52,317 nt of DNA from Tyzzerella sp. (GCA_017465565.1 JAFTWA010000048.1:1-52317), one strand, 5' to 3'; shown: positions 36,541-43,825, numbered from the stretch's first letter. A program made the numbers and translations. The notes: a model not told the origin generated them from the letters alone.

Positions 36541-37386
36541 TTGATTGAAGTTAGAAATCTAGTAAAGAAATACGGAAATCATCTGGCAGTCGACCATTTG
36601 AATTTTACCGTACAGCAAGGACAAATCTATGGATTTCTTGGACCAAATGGTGCAGGAAAGTCTACCACAATGAATATCATGACAGGCTATCTTGGGGCTA
36701 CAGAGGGGGAAGTGTTAATTAACGGACACGATATTCTAAAGGAACCTGAAATGGCAAAGAGAAGTATTGGATATCTTCCAGAGATTCCGCCATTATATAT
36801 GGATATGACTGTTATGGAATATCTATGGTTTTCTGCCGAGCTTAAGAAAATCAAAAAGGATGAAATTGAATCAGCAGTAGAAGAGATTGTTTCGCTTGTG
36901 CAATTGGAAGAGGTGCAGAACCGTCTGATTAAAAATCTCTCTAAAGGTTACAAGCAGCGCGTGGGTCTTGCCCAGGCAGTGCTTGGATTTCCAGAGATTA
37001 TCATTCTTGACGAGCCAACCGTAGGTCTTGACCCAAAACAAATTATTGAGATTCGTGAATTAATCCGTGAACTTGCAAAGAAGCACACGGTTATTTTGAG
37101 TTCCCATATTTTGGCGGAAGTTAGTGAAGTGTGCGACCACATTATGATTATTTCTCATGGGAAATTGGTAGCAAGCGATACGCCAGAGAATCTAGAAAAG
37201 CTTATGAGTGGAACAGAGACTGTTATCATCGAGGCTGAAGTTGAAGCAAGTAGGGCAGAAGAGATTATTCAGGCCTTTGCAAATGCAAACTGTCCATTGC
37301 TCTCAATTAAGAGGAAAAAAGCTTCTCTAGAAGAAGTGTTCTTAGAATTGACAGGAGGGGAAGCAGAAGATGATAGCGATTTATAA
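36541..37386 (+). CDS. ABC transporter ATP-binding protein (GldA-like)
   Basis: This 281-residue ATPase energises the exporter encoded by the next genes. Walker A is GPNGAGKSTTMN (about residues 37-48), the signature is LSKGYKQRVGLAQA, Walker B is IIILDEPTVGLDP and the switch is SSHIL. The C-terminal tail (about 220-281) ends LEEVFLELTGG, the usual coupling tail of ABC-2 type ATPases. The start codon is TTG, with GGGAGG 6 nt upstream. It overlaps the permease gene by 17 nt. The four-gene set matches the GldA-GldF-GldG arrangement known from gliding bacteria and widespread in Firmicutes, where the substrate is unknown. Confidence 0.93.
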   Translation: MIEVRNLVKKYGNHLAVDHLNFTVQQGQIYGFLGPNGAGKSTTMNIMTGYLGATEGEVLINGHDILKEPEMAKRSIGYLPEIPPLYMDMTVMEYLWFSAELKKIKKDEIESAVEEIVSLVQLEEVQNRLIKNLSKGYKQRVGLAQAVLGFPEIIILDEPTVGLDPKQIIEIRELIRELAKKHTVILSSHILAEVSEVCDHIMIISHGKLVASDTPENLEKLMSGTETVIIEAEVEASRAEEIIQAFANANCPLLSIKRKKASLEEVFLELTGGEAEDDSDL

Positions 37387-38236
37387 AAGAGAATTAAAAT
37401 CTTATTTCCAATCCATGATTGGCTATGCGTTTATTACATTTTTAATGCTTTTTACGGGCGTATACTTTACGGCATATAACTTAAATGCCGGATATCCATA
37501 TTTTGCGTACACGTTGTCGGCAAGTATGCTGATTTTCCTGATTGCAGTGCCGGTTCTTACGATGAAGAGCTTTGCGGAAGAGAGAAAGAGCAAGACAGAC
37601 CAACTGCTTTTGACAGCACCAGTGAGCGTGACAGGAATTGTACTTGGAAAATATCTTGCCATGGTAACCGTATTTTTAATTCCATGCCTGCTTTATTGCA
37701 TTTACCCATTGGTTATTAAAATGTGGGGAACAGCATATTTGAAGGTGGATTATGCATCGATTTTCATGTTCTTTTTGATTGGATGCGTGTATATTGCAGT
37801 GGGAATGTTTTTGTCCTCCCTGACAGAGAGCCAGATTATTGCAGCAGTGAGTACATTTGCGGCACTTTTGGTGATGTATCTGTGGAGTGGCCTGATTAAT
37901 TTCCTGCCAACAGACGCTTTGGGAAATTTTATTGGTCTTCTTGCCATTCTTCTGGTTTTCTCAGCACTTATTTACCAGCTGACCAAAAACTGGATGATTG
38001 GAGGAGGCCTGGCATTTCTTAGTGTTGCTGGGTGTGTGGGTGTATATTTCACAAATCAGTCTGCATTTGAAAGTCTGCTTTATAATATGTTACAGAAATT
38101 GGATTTTTCAAGTATGTTTTCAAACGTAATGAGTTCAAGCTTACTTGATATGAGCAGCGTGGTGCTTTGTATTTCAATTGTGTTCTTATTTGTATTTATC
38201 ACAATTCAGACAATACAAAAGAGACGCTGGAGTTAG
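37370..38236 (+). CDS. ABC-2 type transporter permease (GldF-like)
   Basis: This 288-residue permease has about six hydrophobic helices: near residues 17-40, 50-68, 95-120 (LAMVTVFLIPCLLYCIYPLVI), 128-148, 155-200 and 255-280. It starts YKRELKSYFQSMIGYAFI, typical of GldF/ABC-2 permeases, and contains the conserved RSFAEERKxxTDQLLLTAPVS segment (here KSFAEERKSKTDQ). The start lies inside the ATPase gene, so translation is coupled. It is followed after 12 nt by the GldG-like gene. Confidence 0.9.
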   Translation: MIAIYKRELKSYFQSMIGYAFITFLMLFTGVYFTAYNLNAGYPYFAYTLSASMLIFLIAVPVLTMKSFAEERKSKTDQLLLTAPVSVTGIVLGKYLAMVTVFLIPCLLYCIYPLVIKMWGTAYLKVDYASIFMFFLIGCVYIAVGMFLSSLTESQIIAAVSTFAALLVMYLWSGLINFLPTDALGNFIGLLAILLVFSALIYQLTKNWMIGGGLAFLSVAGCVGVYFTNQSAFESLLYNMLQKLDFSSMFSNVMSSSLLDMSSVVLCISIVFLFVFITIQTIQKRRWS

Positions 38237-38248
38237 GAGGTTGTGACG

Positions 38249-39628
38249 GTGAAGAAAATAAAAGAAATGTTTGGCAGTGCGCAGTCACGCTATGGTACCT
38301 ACAGCACCCTTTTAACAGTGATTGCGATTGTGGTTGTTATTATGATAAATATGGTTGCAGGAGAGTTCCCGGAGAGCTGGAAGAATATCGACCTTAGCAG
38401 CAATGATTTATACGAAATTACGGATCAAAGTAAAGAATTATTAAATGGTCTTGATAAGGAAGTAAAGCTTCACGTTCTGGCAGAGAAATCTTCTACCGAT
38501 GAGCGTATTCAGATTTTCATTGAAAAATATGCAGGCCTTTCTAAGAAAATCAGTGTAGAATGGACGGACCCTGTATTGCATCCTACGGTACTGGAGGAGT
38601 ATAATGCAGATTCTAATACAATTGTCGTAGAGTGTTTAGAAACTGAAAAGCAGACACAGATTTTATTTGACGATATCATTGCCTATGATGAAATGTCTTA
38701 TTACTATTATGGAAGCTATGTGGAGACAGAGTTTGATGCGGAAGGACAGCTTACAAGTGCAGTAAACTATGTAACAAATGAGACTTCTCAGAAAATTTAC
38801 CGTACAAGCGGACATGGAGAAACTTCTTTTTCAACGACGGTTTCAGATTTGATGACAAAATCAAATTATACAGTAGAAGAACTTAACACATTGATGGTAA
38901 CAGAAATACCAGAAGATTGTGATTTGTTATTCATGTATGCTCCGGCTACAGACTTAAGTGAAGACGAGAAGACAATGATTTCTGAGTATTTGGTGGCAGG
39001 CGGAGATATGTATCTTGTTTTGGGAACAGGAGAAAATGAGACACCAAATCTGGATGCATTGATGTTGGAATATGGAATGCAGAAGGTTGATGGTTATATC
39101 GCAGATACATCCAGAAATTATCAGGGAAATGCTTATTACATTTTTCCAGAACTGTCTGTAAGCGGTGACCTTGCAGCAGGAATCAGCTCAGAAATGGTAC
39201 TCCTTGTAAATTCTCTTGGAATGGAAGTTACAGACCCAGCAAGAGATACAATCTCTGTAAGTGAATTTATGACAACCTCAAGTAAAGGTTTTGCTGTAAC
39301 TTCAGAAGCGCAGACAGAAGGAACCTATGTACTTGGTGCTGTGGCAACAGAAGAGGAAAGTACATTTACGGTTCTCACGGCCTACTCTATGATTGATTCT
39401 TACGTTACAGATGCATTTTCAAATCTGGAAAATGTGACACTGTTTATGAATACGGTGGCAAATCATTTTGAAGAAGTAAGCAATATTGCGATTGAGCCAA
39501 AGAGCTTGGAAGTAACTTACAATACAGTACAGTATGCAGGAATTTCAAGTCTTGTAGCAATTTTTGGTATTCCAATTGTGATTTTAGGATACGGATTCGT
39601 AAAATGGCTGAAGCGCAGAAAGGCATAG
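38249..39628 (+). CDS. GldG-like ABC-transporter-associated protein
   Basis: This 459-residue protein belongs to the Gldg family of auxiliary exporter proteins. The start is the GTG at 38249, because AGGAGG lies 8 nt before it; the GTG at 38243 is only 2 nt from that site. One membrane helix is near residues 17-37 (TLLTVIAIVVVIMINMVAG). A large extracytoplasmic domain follows (NDLYEITDQSKELLNGLDKEVKLHVL, SADDERIQIFIEKY-like TDERIQIF, TSGHGE-like RTSGHGETSF). A second helix lies at the C-terminus (about 432-452) before a basic end. The order ATPase-permease-GldG-DUF4340 is conserved. Transported substrate unknown. Confidence 0.88.
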   Translation: MKKIKEMFGSAQSRYGTYSTLLTVIAIVVVIMINMVAGEFPESWKNIDLSSNDLYEITDQSKELLNGLDKEVKLHVLAEKSSTDERIQIFIEKYAGLSKKISVEWTDPVLHPTVLEEYNADSNTIVVECLETEKQTQILFDDIIAYDEMSYYYYGSYVETEFDAEGQLTSAVNYVTNETSQKIYRTSGHGETSFSTTVSDLMTKSNYTVEELNTLMVTEIPEDCDLLFMYAPATDLSEDEKTMISEYLVAGGDMYLVLGTGENETPNLDALMLEYGMQKVDGYIADTSRNYQGNAYYIFPELSVSGDLAAGISSEMVLLVNSLGMEVTDPARDTISVSEFMTTSSKGFAVTSEAQTEGTYVLGAVATEEESTFTVLTAYSMIDSYVTDAFSNLENVTLFMNTVANHFEEVSNIAIEPKSLEVTYNTVQYAGISSLVAIFGIPIVILGYGFVKWLKRRKA

Positions 39629-39637
39629 GTGACTAAC

Positions 39638-40225
39638 ATGGGAAAACATAAAACATTGATTGGTTTATTGGCGGTGCTTGTTGTGCTGATAGGGTTGTAC
39701 TTTATGATGGGTGCAATCAGTGACAAGGAGGCAGAAAGTCAAATCGAAGAAGATATCGTTGTTATCAATATGGGAGATGTTTCTTTCCTAGAATATTCAG
39801 ACGGCTCAGCAGCCATTGGTTTTGAAAAAGGAGAAAATGGCTGGTATTGGATAGATGATGAGACTATGGTGCTTGACCAGGATTTGGTTCAGGGCATTGT
39901 GGACGATTTGGCTTATATTTCGGCAGTTCGTGAACTGGAAGGCGCAGATGAGCTGGAGGCCTATGGGCTTGATGACCCACGCTATCGAGTTACCATAGCA
40001 GATGATGAGGGAAACGAAGTGAATGTTTATATCGGTGATGCGACAGGGGATAATTATTATGCGACAGTTGATGAAACGGGCGTTGTCTATACGGTAAGCA
40101 GCACAATCGCAGATTCATTTGAGTGGGATATTACTGCGCTGGAGGTTGTAGAGGAGGAGACGGAGGAATCTACAGACGAGGAAACAACTGAGGACGCAGC
40201 AGATAGTACAGAAGAAACGGAGTAA
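39638..40225 (+). CDS. DUF4340 domain-containing membrane-anchored protein
   Basis: This 195-residue protein has an N-terminal helix (about residues 5-25, TLIGLLAVLVVLIGLYFMMG) and a DUF4340 extracytoplasmic domain (about 55-170): WYWIDDETMVLDQDLVQGIVDDLAYISAVRELEG, then LEAYGLDDPRYRVTIADDEG and YIGDATGDNYYATVDETGVVY. The tail is a Glu/Thr-rich run. The ATG at 39638 is chosen because AGGTGA lies 5 nt upstream; a GTG at 39629 directly follows the previous stop. It is the last gene of the Gld-type exporter operon, as in other Firmicutes. Confidence 0.86.
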   Translation: MGKHKTLIGLLAVLVVLIGLYFMMGAISDKEAESQIEEDIVVINMGDVSFLEYSDGSAAIGFEKGENGWYWIDDETMVLDQDLVQGIVDDLAYISAVRELEGADELEAYGLDDPRYRVTIADDEGNEVNVYIGDATGDNYYATVDETGVVYTVSSTIADSFEWDITALEVVEEETEESTDEETTEDAADSTEETE

Positions 40226-40228
40226 AAA

Positions 40229-40265
40229 TAACACCACAGAAACGATGGTTTCTGTGGTGTTTTGT
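40229..40265 (+). terminator. Intrinsic terminator after the Gld-type ABC operon
   Basis: ACACCACAGAAAC (40231-40243) pairs perfectly with GTTTCTGTGGTGT (40248-40260) around GATG, followed by TTTGTT. It marks the boundary between the chromosomal operon and the tail-element genes. Confidence 0.92.
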
Positions 40266-40303
40266 TACATTGAGCCCCTTATATCTGAACGTTTATTGAT
40301 GTA

Positions 40304-40774
40304 TCATTCCATTTTTTTATAAATAATCAATTGTGGAATAAAATATACTAAGTAATTATCAATTGTAGTATACACTCCGTACTTTTCACAATAGCATTTA
40401 ACAGCATCTTCAAGAAATTCTTCTGTTACTTCTAAAAACTCTGCAATCTCATGTTTGTTCTTGCATCCATGTTCATACGCGCGAACTAAACCTTTGAGGC
40501 CAATTTGGTTATTATATGCCCAAATTCTTGCTTGACGTTCTTGTTTCCGATTCGGGACATCTGAGAGATTAATAATATTACCAATAGAAGTGTGGTAATG
40601 TCCAAGCTCCTCAGCCAAAATACAAGCCCGCTCTTTAGAAGTCTCAATGTTGTTATTCAATGCAATAGTGCCCTGGCAATATAGTCCTTTTATTCTATCA
40701 CTGTTAAATTTGCGATGAATAATTTCTATACCGTCTTTGCAGGCTTCGTCTTCCAAACGTTCAAATACATTCAT
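40304..40774 (-). CDS. ImmA/IrrE family metallopeptidase
   Basis: This 156-residue protein belongs to the ImmA/IrrE family, in which a zinc protease cleaves a cognate XRE repressor to induce a mobile element. The motif ERACILAEELGHYHTSIG (about residues 68-85) corresponds to the family's HExxH site. In this clade the first His is replaced, giving AEELGHYHTS, so zinc coordination should be checked. The C-terminal half holds a wHTH-like segment (KHEIAEFLEVTEEFLEDAVKCY). It lies 51 nt downstream of the XRE repressor gene on the same strand, as in ImmR-ImmA modules such as that of ICEBs1. Confidence 0.88.
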   Translation of the reverse strand: MNVFERLEDEACKDGIEIIHRKFNSDRIKGLYCQGTIALNNNIETSKERACILAEELGHYHTSIGNIINLSDVPNRKQERQARIWAYNNQIGLKGLVRAYEHGCKNKHEIAEFLEVTEEFLEDAVKCYCEKYGVYTTIDNYLVYFIPQLIIYKKME

Positions 40775-40825
40775 GTTAACACCTCCCGCTCTAGTATAAC
40801 TTATAGCAGTGTCCTGAAATACGGA

Positions 40826-41155
40826 CTACTGTCTTTTACTCTTTACGAATTCGGCGAATTGACGAATTTCTTCCAATTCTTCTTCCGTATATTCAGTGCC
40901 GTCAAAATGTGCGGCAAGAGTAAAGGGTTCCTCAGATATGGCGTCATCATTTCCAAATAGATAGGATACAGTAGTATTTAACGCATTCGCGAAAGCAACT
41001 AATTTACTTTGAGGTAAATCTACCTTTCCTGCTTCTATCTTTGCGATTGCAGTTTTATCTTTGTATCCGACCATTTCTGCCAGTGCAGTCTGTGACAATT
41101 CCTTTTCAATTCGTAGTTCTTTAATTTTTGAACCTATTAGTTCTTGTGTTGACAT
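40826..41155 (-). CDS. XRE family repressor (ImmR-like)
   Basis: This 109-residue repressor has an N-terminal HTH (residues 6-68: IGSKIKELRIEKELSQTALAEMVGYKDKTAIAKIEAG). Its C-terminal segment AAHFDGTEYTEEELEEIRQFAEFVKSK is typical of repressors paired with ImmA proteases. It probably binds the four GTTGA-N7-TCAAC operators in the adjacent switch, controlling its own promoter and the rightward tail promoter (inference from position and repeat). It lacks a LexA/CI-type self-cleavage domain, so induction would need ImmA rather than direct RecA action. Confidence 0.92.
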   Translation of the reverse strand: MSTQELIGSKIKELRIEKELSQTALAEMVGYKDKTAIAKIEAGKVDLPQSKLVAFANALNTTVSYLFGNDDAISEEPFTLAAHFDGTEYTEEELEEIRQFAEFVKSKRQ

Positions 41156-41180
41156 ATTAGATACCGCCTTTCATATAAAG

Positions 41181-41209
41181 ATTATATCATGAAGAAGAAT
41201 TAAAATCAA
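41181..41209 (-). promoter_or_regulatory. Leftward promoter of the repressor-ImmA operon
   Basis: On the minus strand TTGATT (41209-41204), a 17-bp spacer and perfect TATAAT (41186-41181). The -35 lies inside operator 1. Confidence 0.75.
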
Positions 41210-41342
41210 CATTTTGAAAAAATAGTTGACAAATATTCAACCCTAGATTATTATTTATATGAAGTTGAATATAAATCAACTGCAAAATAAAATTGTGAGA
41301 ACAATTATATTTTTTTAACTGTGTAGTTGAATTAAAATCAAC
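41194..41342. promoter_or_regulatory. Four-operator genetic switch
   Basis: Four 17-bp elements share the arms GTTGA-N7-TCAAC: 41194-41210 (left arm degenerate, GAAGA), 41225-41241, 41264-41280 and 41326-41342. The last three have perfect arms. They span the region between the divergent XRE repressor and the late regulator, overlapping both promoters and lying close to the rightward ribosome site. A/T-rich centres support DNA bending by a dimeric HTH protein. Confidence 0.88.
41226..41254 (+). promoter_or_regulatory. Rightward promoter of the tail operon
   Basis: TTGACA (41226-41231), a 17-bp spacer and TATTAT (41249-41254). Its -35 lies fully inside operator 2, so repressor binding should exclude RNA polymerase. 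Confidence 0.75.
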
Positions 41343-41358
41343 AAAGGAGGTGTTTGAA

Positions 41359-41862
41359 ATGACAAAGAAGGTAATTGTTCAATACTTGGATTTGCAGAAA
41401 GAACATAAGGAGCTTCAAACAAAGCAAATAAAATTGGGTAAGGAGATACGTAATATAAGAAAGCGGCTGGAAGAAATCGAAGCAGGAGAGACAGTGAGGG
41501 ATAGAGTTCGAGGTGGCTTGGGCGGAATGCAGAGTTTTACAATCGAAGGAGTTCCAACAAGGGAATACACCGAGAAAAAAATAGAATTGAAGCAAAGAGA
41601 AAAGCTAATGGAAGAGCGAAAAATTATTCTATCTAAGTTGGAACTAGAGATTCTGGGAACAGTAAATGAGATTGAAAGGTTCATCGCAGGACTAGAAGAC
41701 AGTCACATGCGAAGAATCATAAATCTTCGCATTGTAGAAAAGAAGTCGTGGAATCAGGTGGCAGACCACATTGGCGGAGGGAACACAGAGGATAGTGTGA
41801 GAATGTCTTTTGAAAGATTTATGAAATCGAATACATGTTCGATAAATTCGGAAAAAGTATGA
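41359..41862 (+). CDS. Sigma-region-4-like phage regulator (DUF1492/ArpU-like)
   Basis: This 167-residue protein has a coiled-coil N-terminal half (DLQKEHKELQTKQIKLGKEIRNIRKRLEEIE, cited in part; about residues 10-45) and a C-terminal HTH resembling sigma-70 region 4: MRRIINLRIVEKKSWNQVADHIGG then SVRMSFERFMK. Proteins of this type (DUF1492, ArpU, RinA) activate late genes in Gram-positive phages. The start at 41359 has GGAGG 8 nt upstream; the in-frame GTG at 41350 overlaps that site. It is the first gene after the rightward promoter, directly before the tail genes, so it probably activates them. No early or replication gene lies between. Confidence 0.85.
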   Translation: MTKKVIVQYLDLQKEHKELQTKQIKLGKEIRNIRKRLEEIEAGETVRDRVRGGLGGMQSFTIEGVPTREYTEKKIELKQREKLMEERKIILSKLELEILGTVNEIERFIAGLEDSHMRRIINLRIVEKKSWNQVADHIGGGNTEDSVRMSFERFMKSNTCSINSEKV

Positions 41863-41932
41863 TAGTATTACAATCAGAAAACAGTTTTCACAAAAAGATT
41901 CGAATCAAAAGAAAGGAGGAGATATTGGAATC

Positions 41933-42325
41933 ATGTTAAATAAAGGTTCAGAAGTATTTGAAAATTTACAAACTCGTTTTCCAAAAAGCTTGAAAGAAAA
42001 ATATGCAAATTTAAAGTTCACTACTTCAAGCAGCGAAAGCGATGAAACCAATTTCCCACAAATTAATTTTCAACAAGTAACTGCCGTAGAAGTAGGGCAG
42101 GACTTATCGGGAGCGACAATGAATGGAGCACAATTTACCTTTCATATAACTGTGACAGACAACGAGAGTGCTAGCGCAGTAAACGAAGTGATGAGTGCGA
42201 TAGTGGACATCATGAAAGAGATGTTCTTCTCCATGAATCAGTTCCCGGAAATTCAAAATGATAGTGGTACATATAAGTCCGCAGCGAGATTTACAAGAGT
42301 TATCGGCGCGGGAGATGTACTGTAA
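41933..42325 (+). CDS. Phage tail terminator/completion protein
   Basis: This 130-residue protein fits the siphovirus tail terminator type that caps the tail tube. The pattern VEVGQDLSGATMNGAQFTFHITVTDN then VNEVMSAIVDIMKEMFFSMNQFPEIQNDSGTYKSAARFTRVIGAGD (cited in part) matches small tail completion proteins of clostridial prophages. It is immediately before the tail tube gene, its usual place. AAGGAGGA lies 12-13 nt before the ATG, slightly long. In a headless particle such a protein would seal the head-proximal end. Confidence 0.75.
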   Translation: MLNKGSEVFENLQTRFPKSLKEKYANLKFTTSSSESDETNFPQINFQQVTAVEVGQDLSGATMNGAQFTFHITVTDNESASAVNEVMSAIVDIMKEMFFSMNQFPEIQNDSGTYKSAARFTRVIGAGDVL

Positions 42326-42361
42326 AAAACAAGAAAGGTAAAAATTAGGAGGTAAAAAATT

Positions 42362-42841
42362 ATGGCACAAGCAGGATTAAGTACACTTGGCATTTTGTTT
42401 GGTTATGGAGTTGAAACAACAATCGGAGAAAAACCAGCAGCATTTAACTTATTAACAAGAATCAGTTCAATTGGAGGAGTAACTTTAGAGACAGAGCAGA
42501 TTGATGCTTCGGCGCTTGAGGATGCAATCACAAGATATGTTCCAGGAAGAGCAGACTCAGGTGGTTCATTCCCTGTAACAGTCAACATCACAGCTGAAAC
42601 AATCCAAGAATGGGAAACAGTTATTTCTGAATATCAGGCAGCTGAAAAAGAAGGAAAGAGAATGTGGTTTGAAACATACTCACCACGTCTTGACAAGGCA
42701 TTTTTCATTGTGGCAGCACCACCAATGCAGATTCCACAACCAGAAACAGAACAAAATGGATTATGGACTGTTGAGATGACACTCACAATTGAAGAGTACA
42801 AAGGACTTGATACAAAAATTGAACCAACTGCAGCAGCGTAA
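42362..42841 (+). CDS. Major tail tube protein
   Basis: This 159-residue protein is recognisable as a non-contractile phage tail tube subunit. The N-terminus LSTLGILFGYGVETTIGEKP is followed by the strand-rich core FNLLTRISSIGGVTLETEQIDASAL, YVPGRADSGGSFPVTVN and a final WTVEMTLTIEEYKGL. No sheath gene lies before it, so the tail is not contractile. AGGAGG precedes the ATG. A strong hairpin without a U-tract follows it, expected to stabilise this highly needed message. Confidence 0.87.
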   Translation: MAQAGLSTLGILFGYGVETTIGEKPAAFNLLTRISSIGGVTLETEQIDASALEDAITRYVPGRADSGGSFPVTVNITAETIQEWETVISEYQAAEKEGKRMWFETYSPRLDKAFFIVAAPPMQIPQPETEQNGLWTVEMTLTIEEYKGLDTKIEPTAAA

Positions 42842-42868
42842 GAAGCACAAGGTTGGTGTTGGAGATTG

Positions 42869-42896
42869 AGGTAAGTGGCAGTGATGCCACTTACCT
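42869..42896 (+). other. Stable GNRA-loop hairpin after the tail tube gene
   Basis: AGGTAAGTGGCA (42869-42880) pairs perfectly with TGCCACTTACCT (42885-42896) around a GTGA tetraloop. No T-run follows. It lies between the stop of the tube gene and the chaperone gene, and looks like an mRNA stabiliser or partial processing site rather than a full terminator. Confidence 0.75.
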
Positions 42897-42930
42897 TAGA
42901 CAGATGTCAAAGGAGGAGAAGGTTTAAATT

Positions 42931-43395
42931 ATGAAGTTATTAAATATTGGTGGAAAAGAGTACAAGTTAGAATTCACAATTGAAGCATCTTTATATAATG
43001 AATGTACAGAAAAGACAACTATGTTGATGCAGCAGCTGGCGGAAGCGCAGAAAGGTGGAGATGCAAAAGAATTAATTAAGTCCATTGCAGACATTCCACA
43101 GACTACATTAACCATGTTCTATGCAGGATTACTCGAGCATCATGGAGAAGAGGGTGACGGAACTGTTATCTCCAAGAAAGAGGCAAAGGTGTTAGTTAAG
43201 CAGTATTTCGAAGAGCACAAAGAGGATGGAACTGGAAACTTCTACGATCTTTTAGGTATGCTAATGGAGCAAATGGGTAAAGATGGTTTTTTCGGGCAGA
43301 TCGGTCTGACGCAGGGAGCGAAGCAGGCAGAAAAAACAGGGAAGGTGCCACAGGACCACAAAAAGAAAACAACAGCAAAAGCTACCGGCAAATAG
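42931..43395 (+). CDS. Tail assembly chaperone, short (G-type) product
   Basis: This 154-residue protein lies between tube and tape measure genes, the place of phage tail chaperone G. It starts MKLLNIGGKEYKLEFTIEASLYNEC, common to Gram-positive tail chaperones, and ends in a Lys-rich tail (PQDHKKKTTAKATGK). Near residue 119 the message contains a T TTT TTC slippery heptamer in frame, and the -1 frame beyond is open for about 160 codons, so a G-T fusion is predicted. The product is used in assembly and is not part of the mature tail (family knowledge). AGGAGGAGAAGG lies ahead of the start. Confidence 0.85.
   Translation: MKLLNIGGKEYKLEFTIEASLYNECTEKTTMLMQQLAEAQKGGDAKELIKSIADIPQTTLTMFYAGLLEHHGEEGDGTVISKKEAKVLVKQYFEEHKEDGTGNFYDLLGMLMEQMGKDGFFGQIGLTQGAKQAEKTGKVPQDHKKKTTAKATGK
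43287..43293 (+). other. Predicted -1 ribosomal slippery site
   Basis: T TTT TTC in the zero frame (codons TTT 43288-43290, TTC 43291-43293) matches X XXY YYZ exactly. A -1 slip enters a frame open from 43281 to 43775. A weaker alternative is C AAA AAG at 43359-43365. Confidence 0.75.
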
Positions 43396-43775
43396 TTTTT
43401 GAAGAGTTGCTTCCAAATGCGCTGGCCATTGGCGTTCCATATGATTTGTTTTGGCATCTGACTCCAAAGAAACTAGAAGCCTTTTATGAAGCGCACAGGC
43501 TTAAGCAGGAAATGCGCGATGGTGAAATGTGGATTATGGGAAGATATGTGTTGTCAGCAGTATCCGTAGCGGTTGAGCATTGTCTTGCAGGCAAAAAGGC
43601 GAAATCCGAATATCTTGAGAAGCCATTTATGCAATTGACAGGGCTACAAAATCAGGAAGAAGAGATTTTGCTGAGCGAGGAAGAAATACAAAGGCAGACA
43701 GAGCAGTTGTTTTTGCGGCTTCAAATTATGGGAACAAATTATAAAAATAACAAGCAAAAGGGCGATAGGGCTTAG
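43293..43775 (+). CDS. Tail assembly chaperone, T extension made by -1 frameshift
   Basis: The -1 frame encodes about 160 residues. The conserved part begins SYRQIVFEELLPNALAIGVPYDLFWHLTPKKLEAFYEAH, with WHLTPK typical of the T domain of Gram-positive siphophages. The conserved residues begin before the only nearby initiation codon (TTG at 43407), and no Shine-Dalgarno sequence is properly spaced from it, so independent initiation is unlikely. A slip at 43287-43293 would give a G-T protein of about 281 residues. T binds the tape measure during assembly (family knowledge). Confidence 0.8.
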   Translation, partial: RADRSDAGSEAGRKNREGATGPQKENNSKSYRQIVFEELLPNALAIGVPYDLFWHLTPKKLEAFYEAHRLKQEMRDGEMWIMGRYVLSAVSVAVEHCLAGKKAKSEYLEKPFMQLTGLQNQEEEILLSEEEIQRQTEQLFLRLQIMGTNYKNNKQKGDRA

Positions 43776-43797
43776 TTTTCTAAGTTTCTATCGTCCT
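43759..43797 (+). terminator. Hairpin at the end of the chaperone gene (attenuator-like)
   Basis: AGGGCGATAG pairs with CTATCGTCCT (one G-U), with an inner CTTAG/CTAAG stem around TTTT, then TTTATT. The T-extension stop lies inside it. It resembles an intrinsic terminator in the middle of the tail operon, so it may act as an attenuator between chaperone and tape measure. Confidence 0.6.
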
Positions 43798-43825
43798 TTA
43801 TTAAAAAAAGAAAGGTGGTGGTTAC

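Noticed and set aside
40266-40303. Left attachment site of the tail element
   Set aside because: I could not find a matching direct repeat within the window, and the right end is not visible.
43407-43775. Independent gene starting at TTG 43407
   Set aside because: No suitably spaced ribosome site, and the conserved T domain begins upstream of it in the same frame; -1 frameshift expression is more likely.
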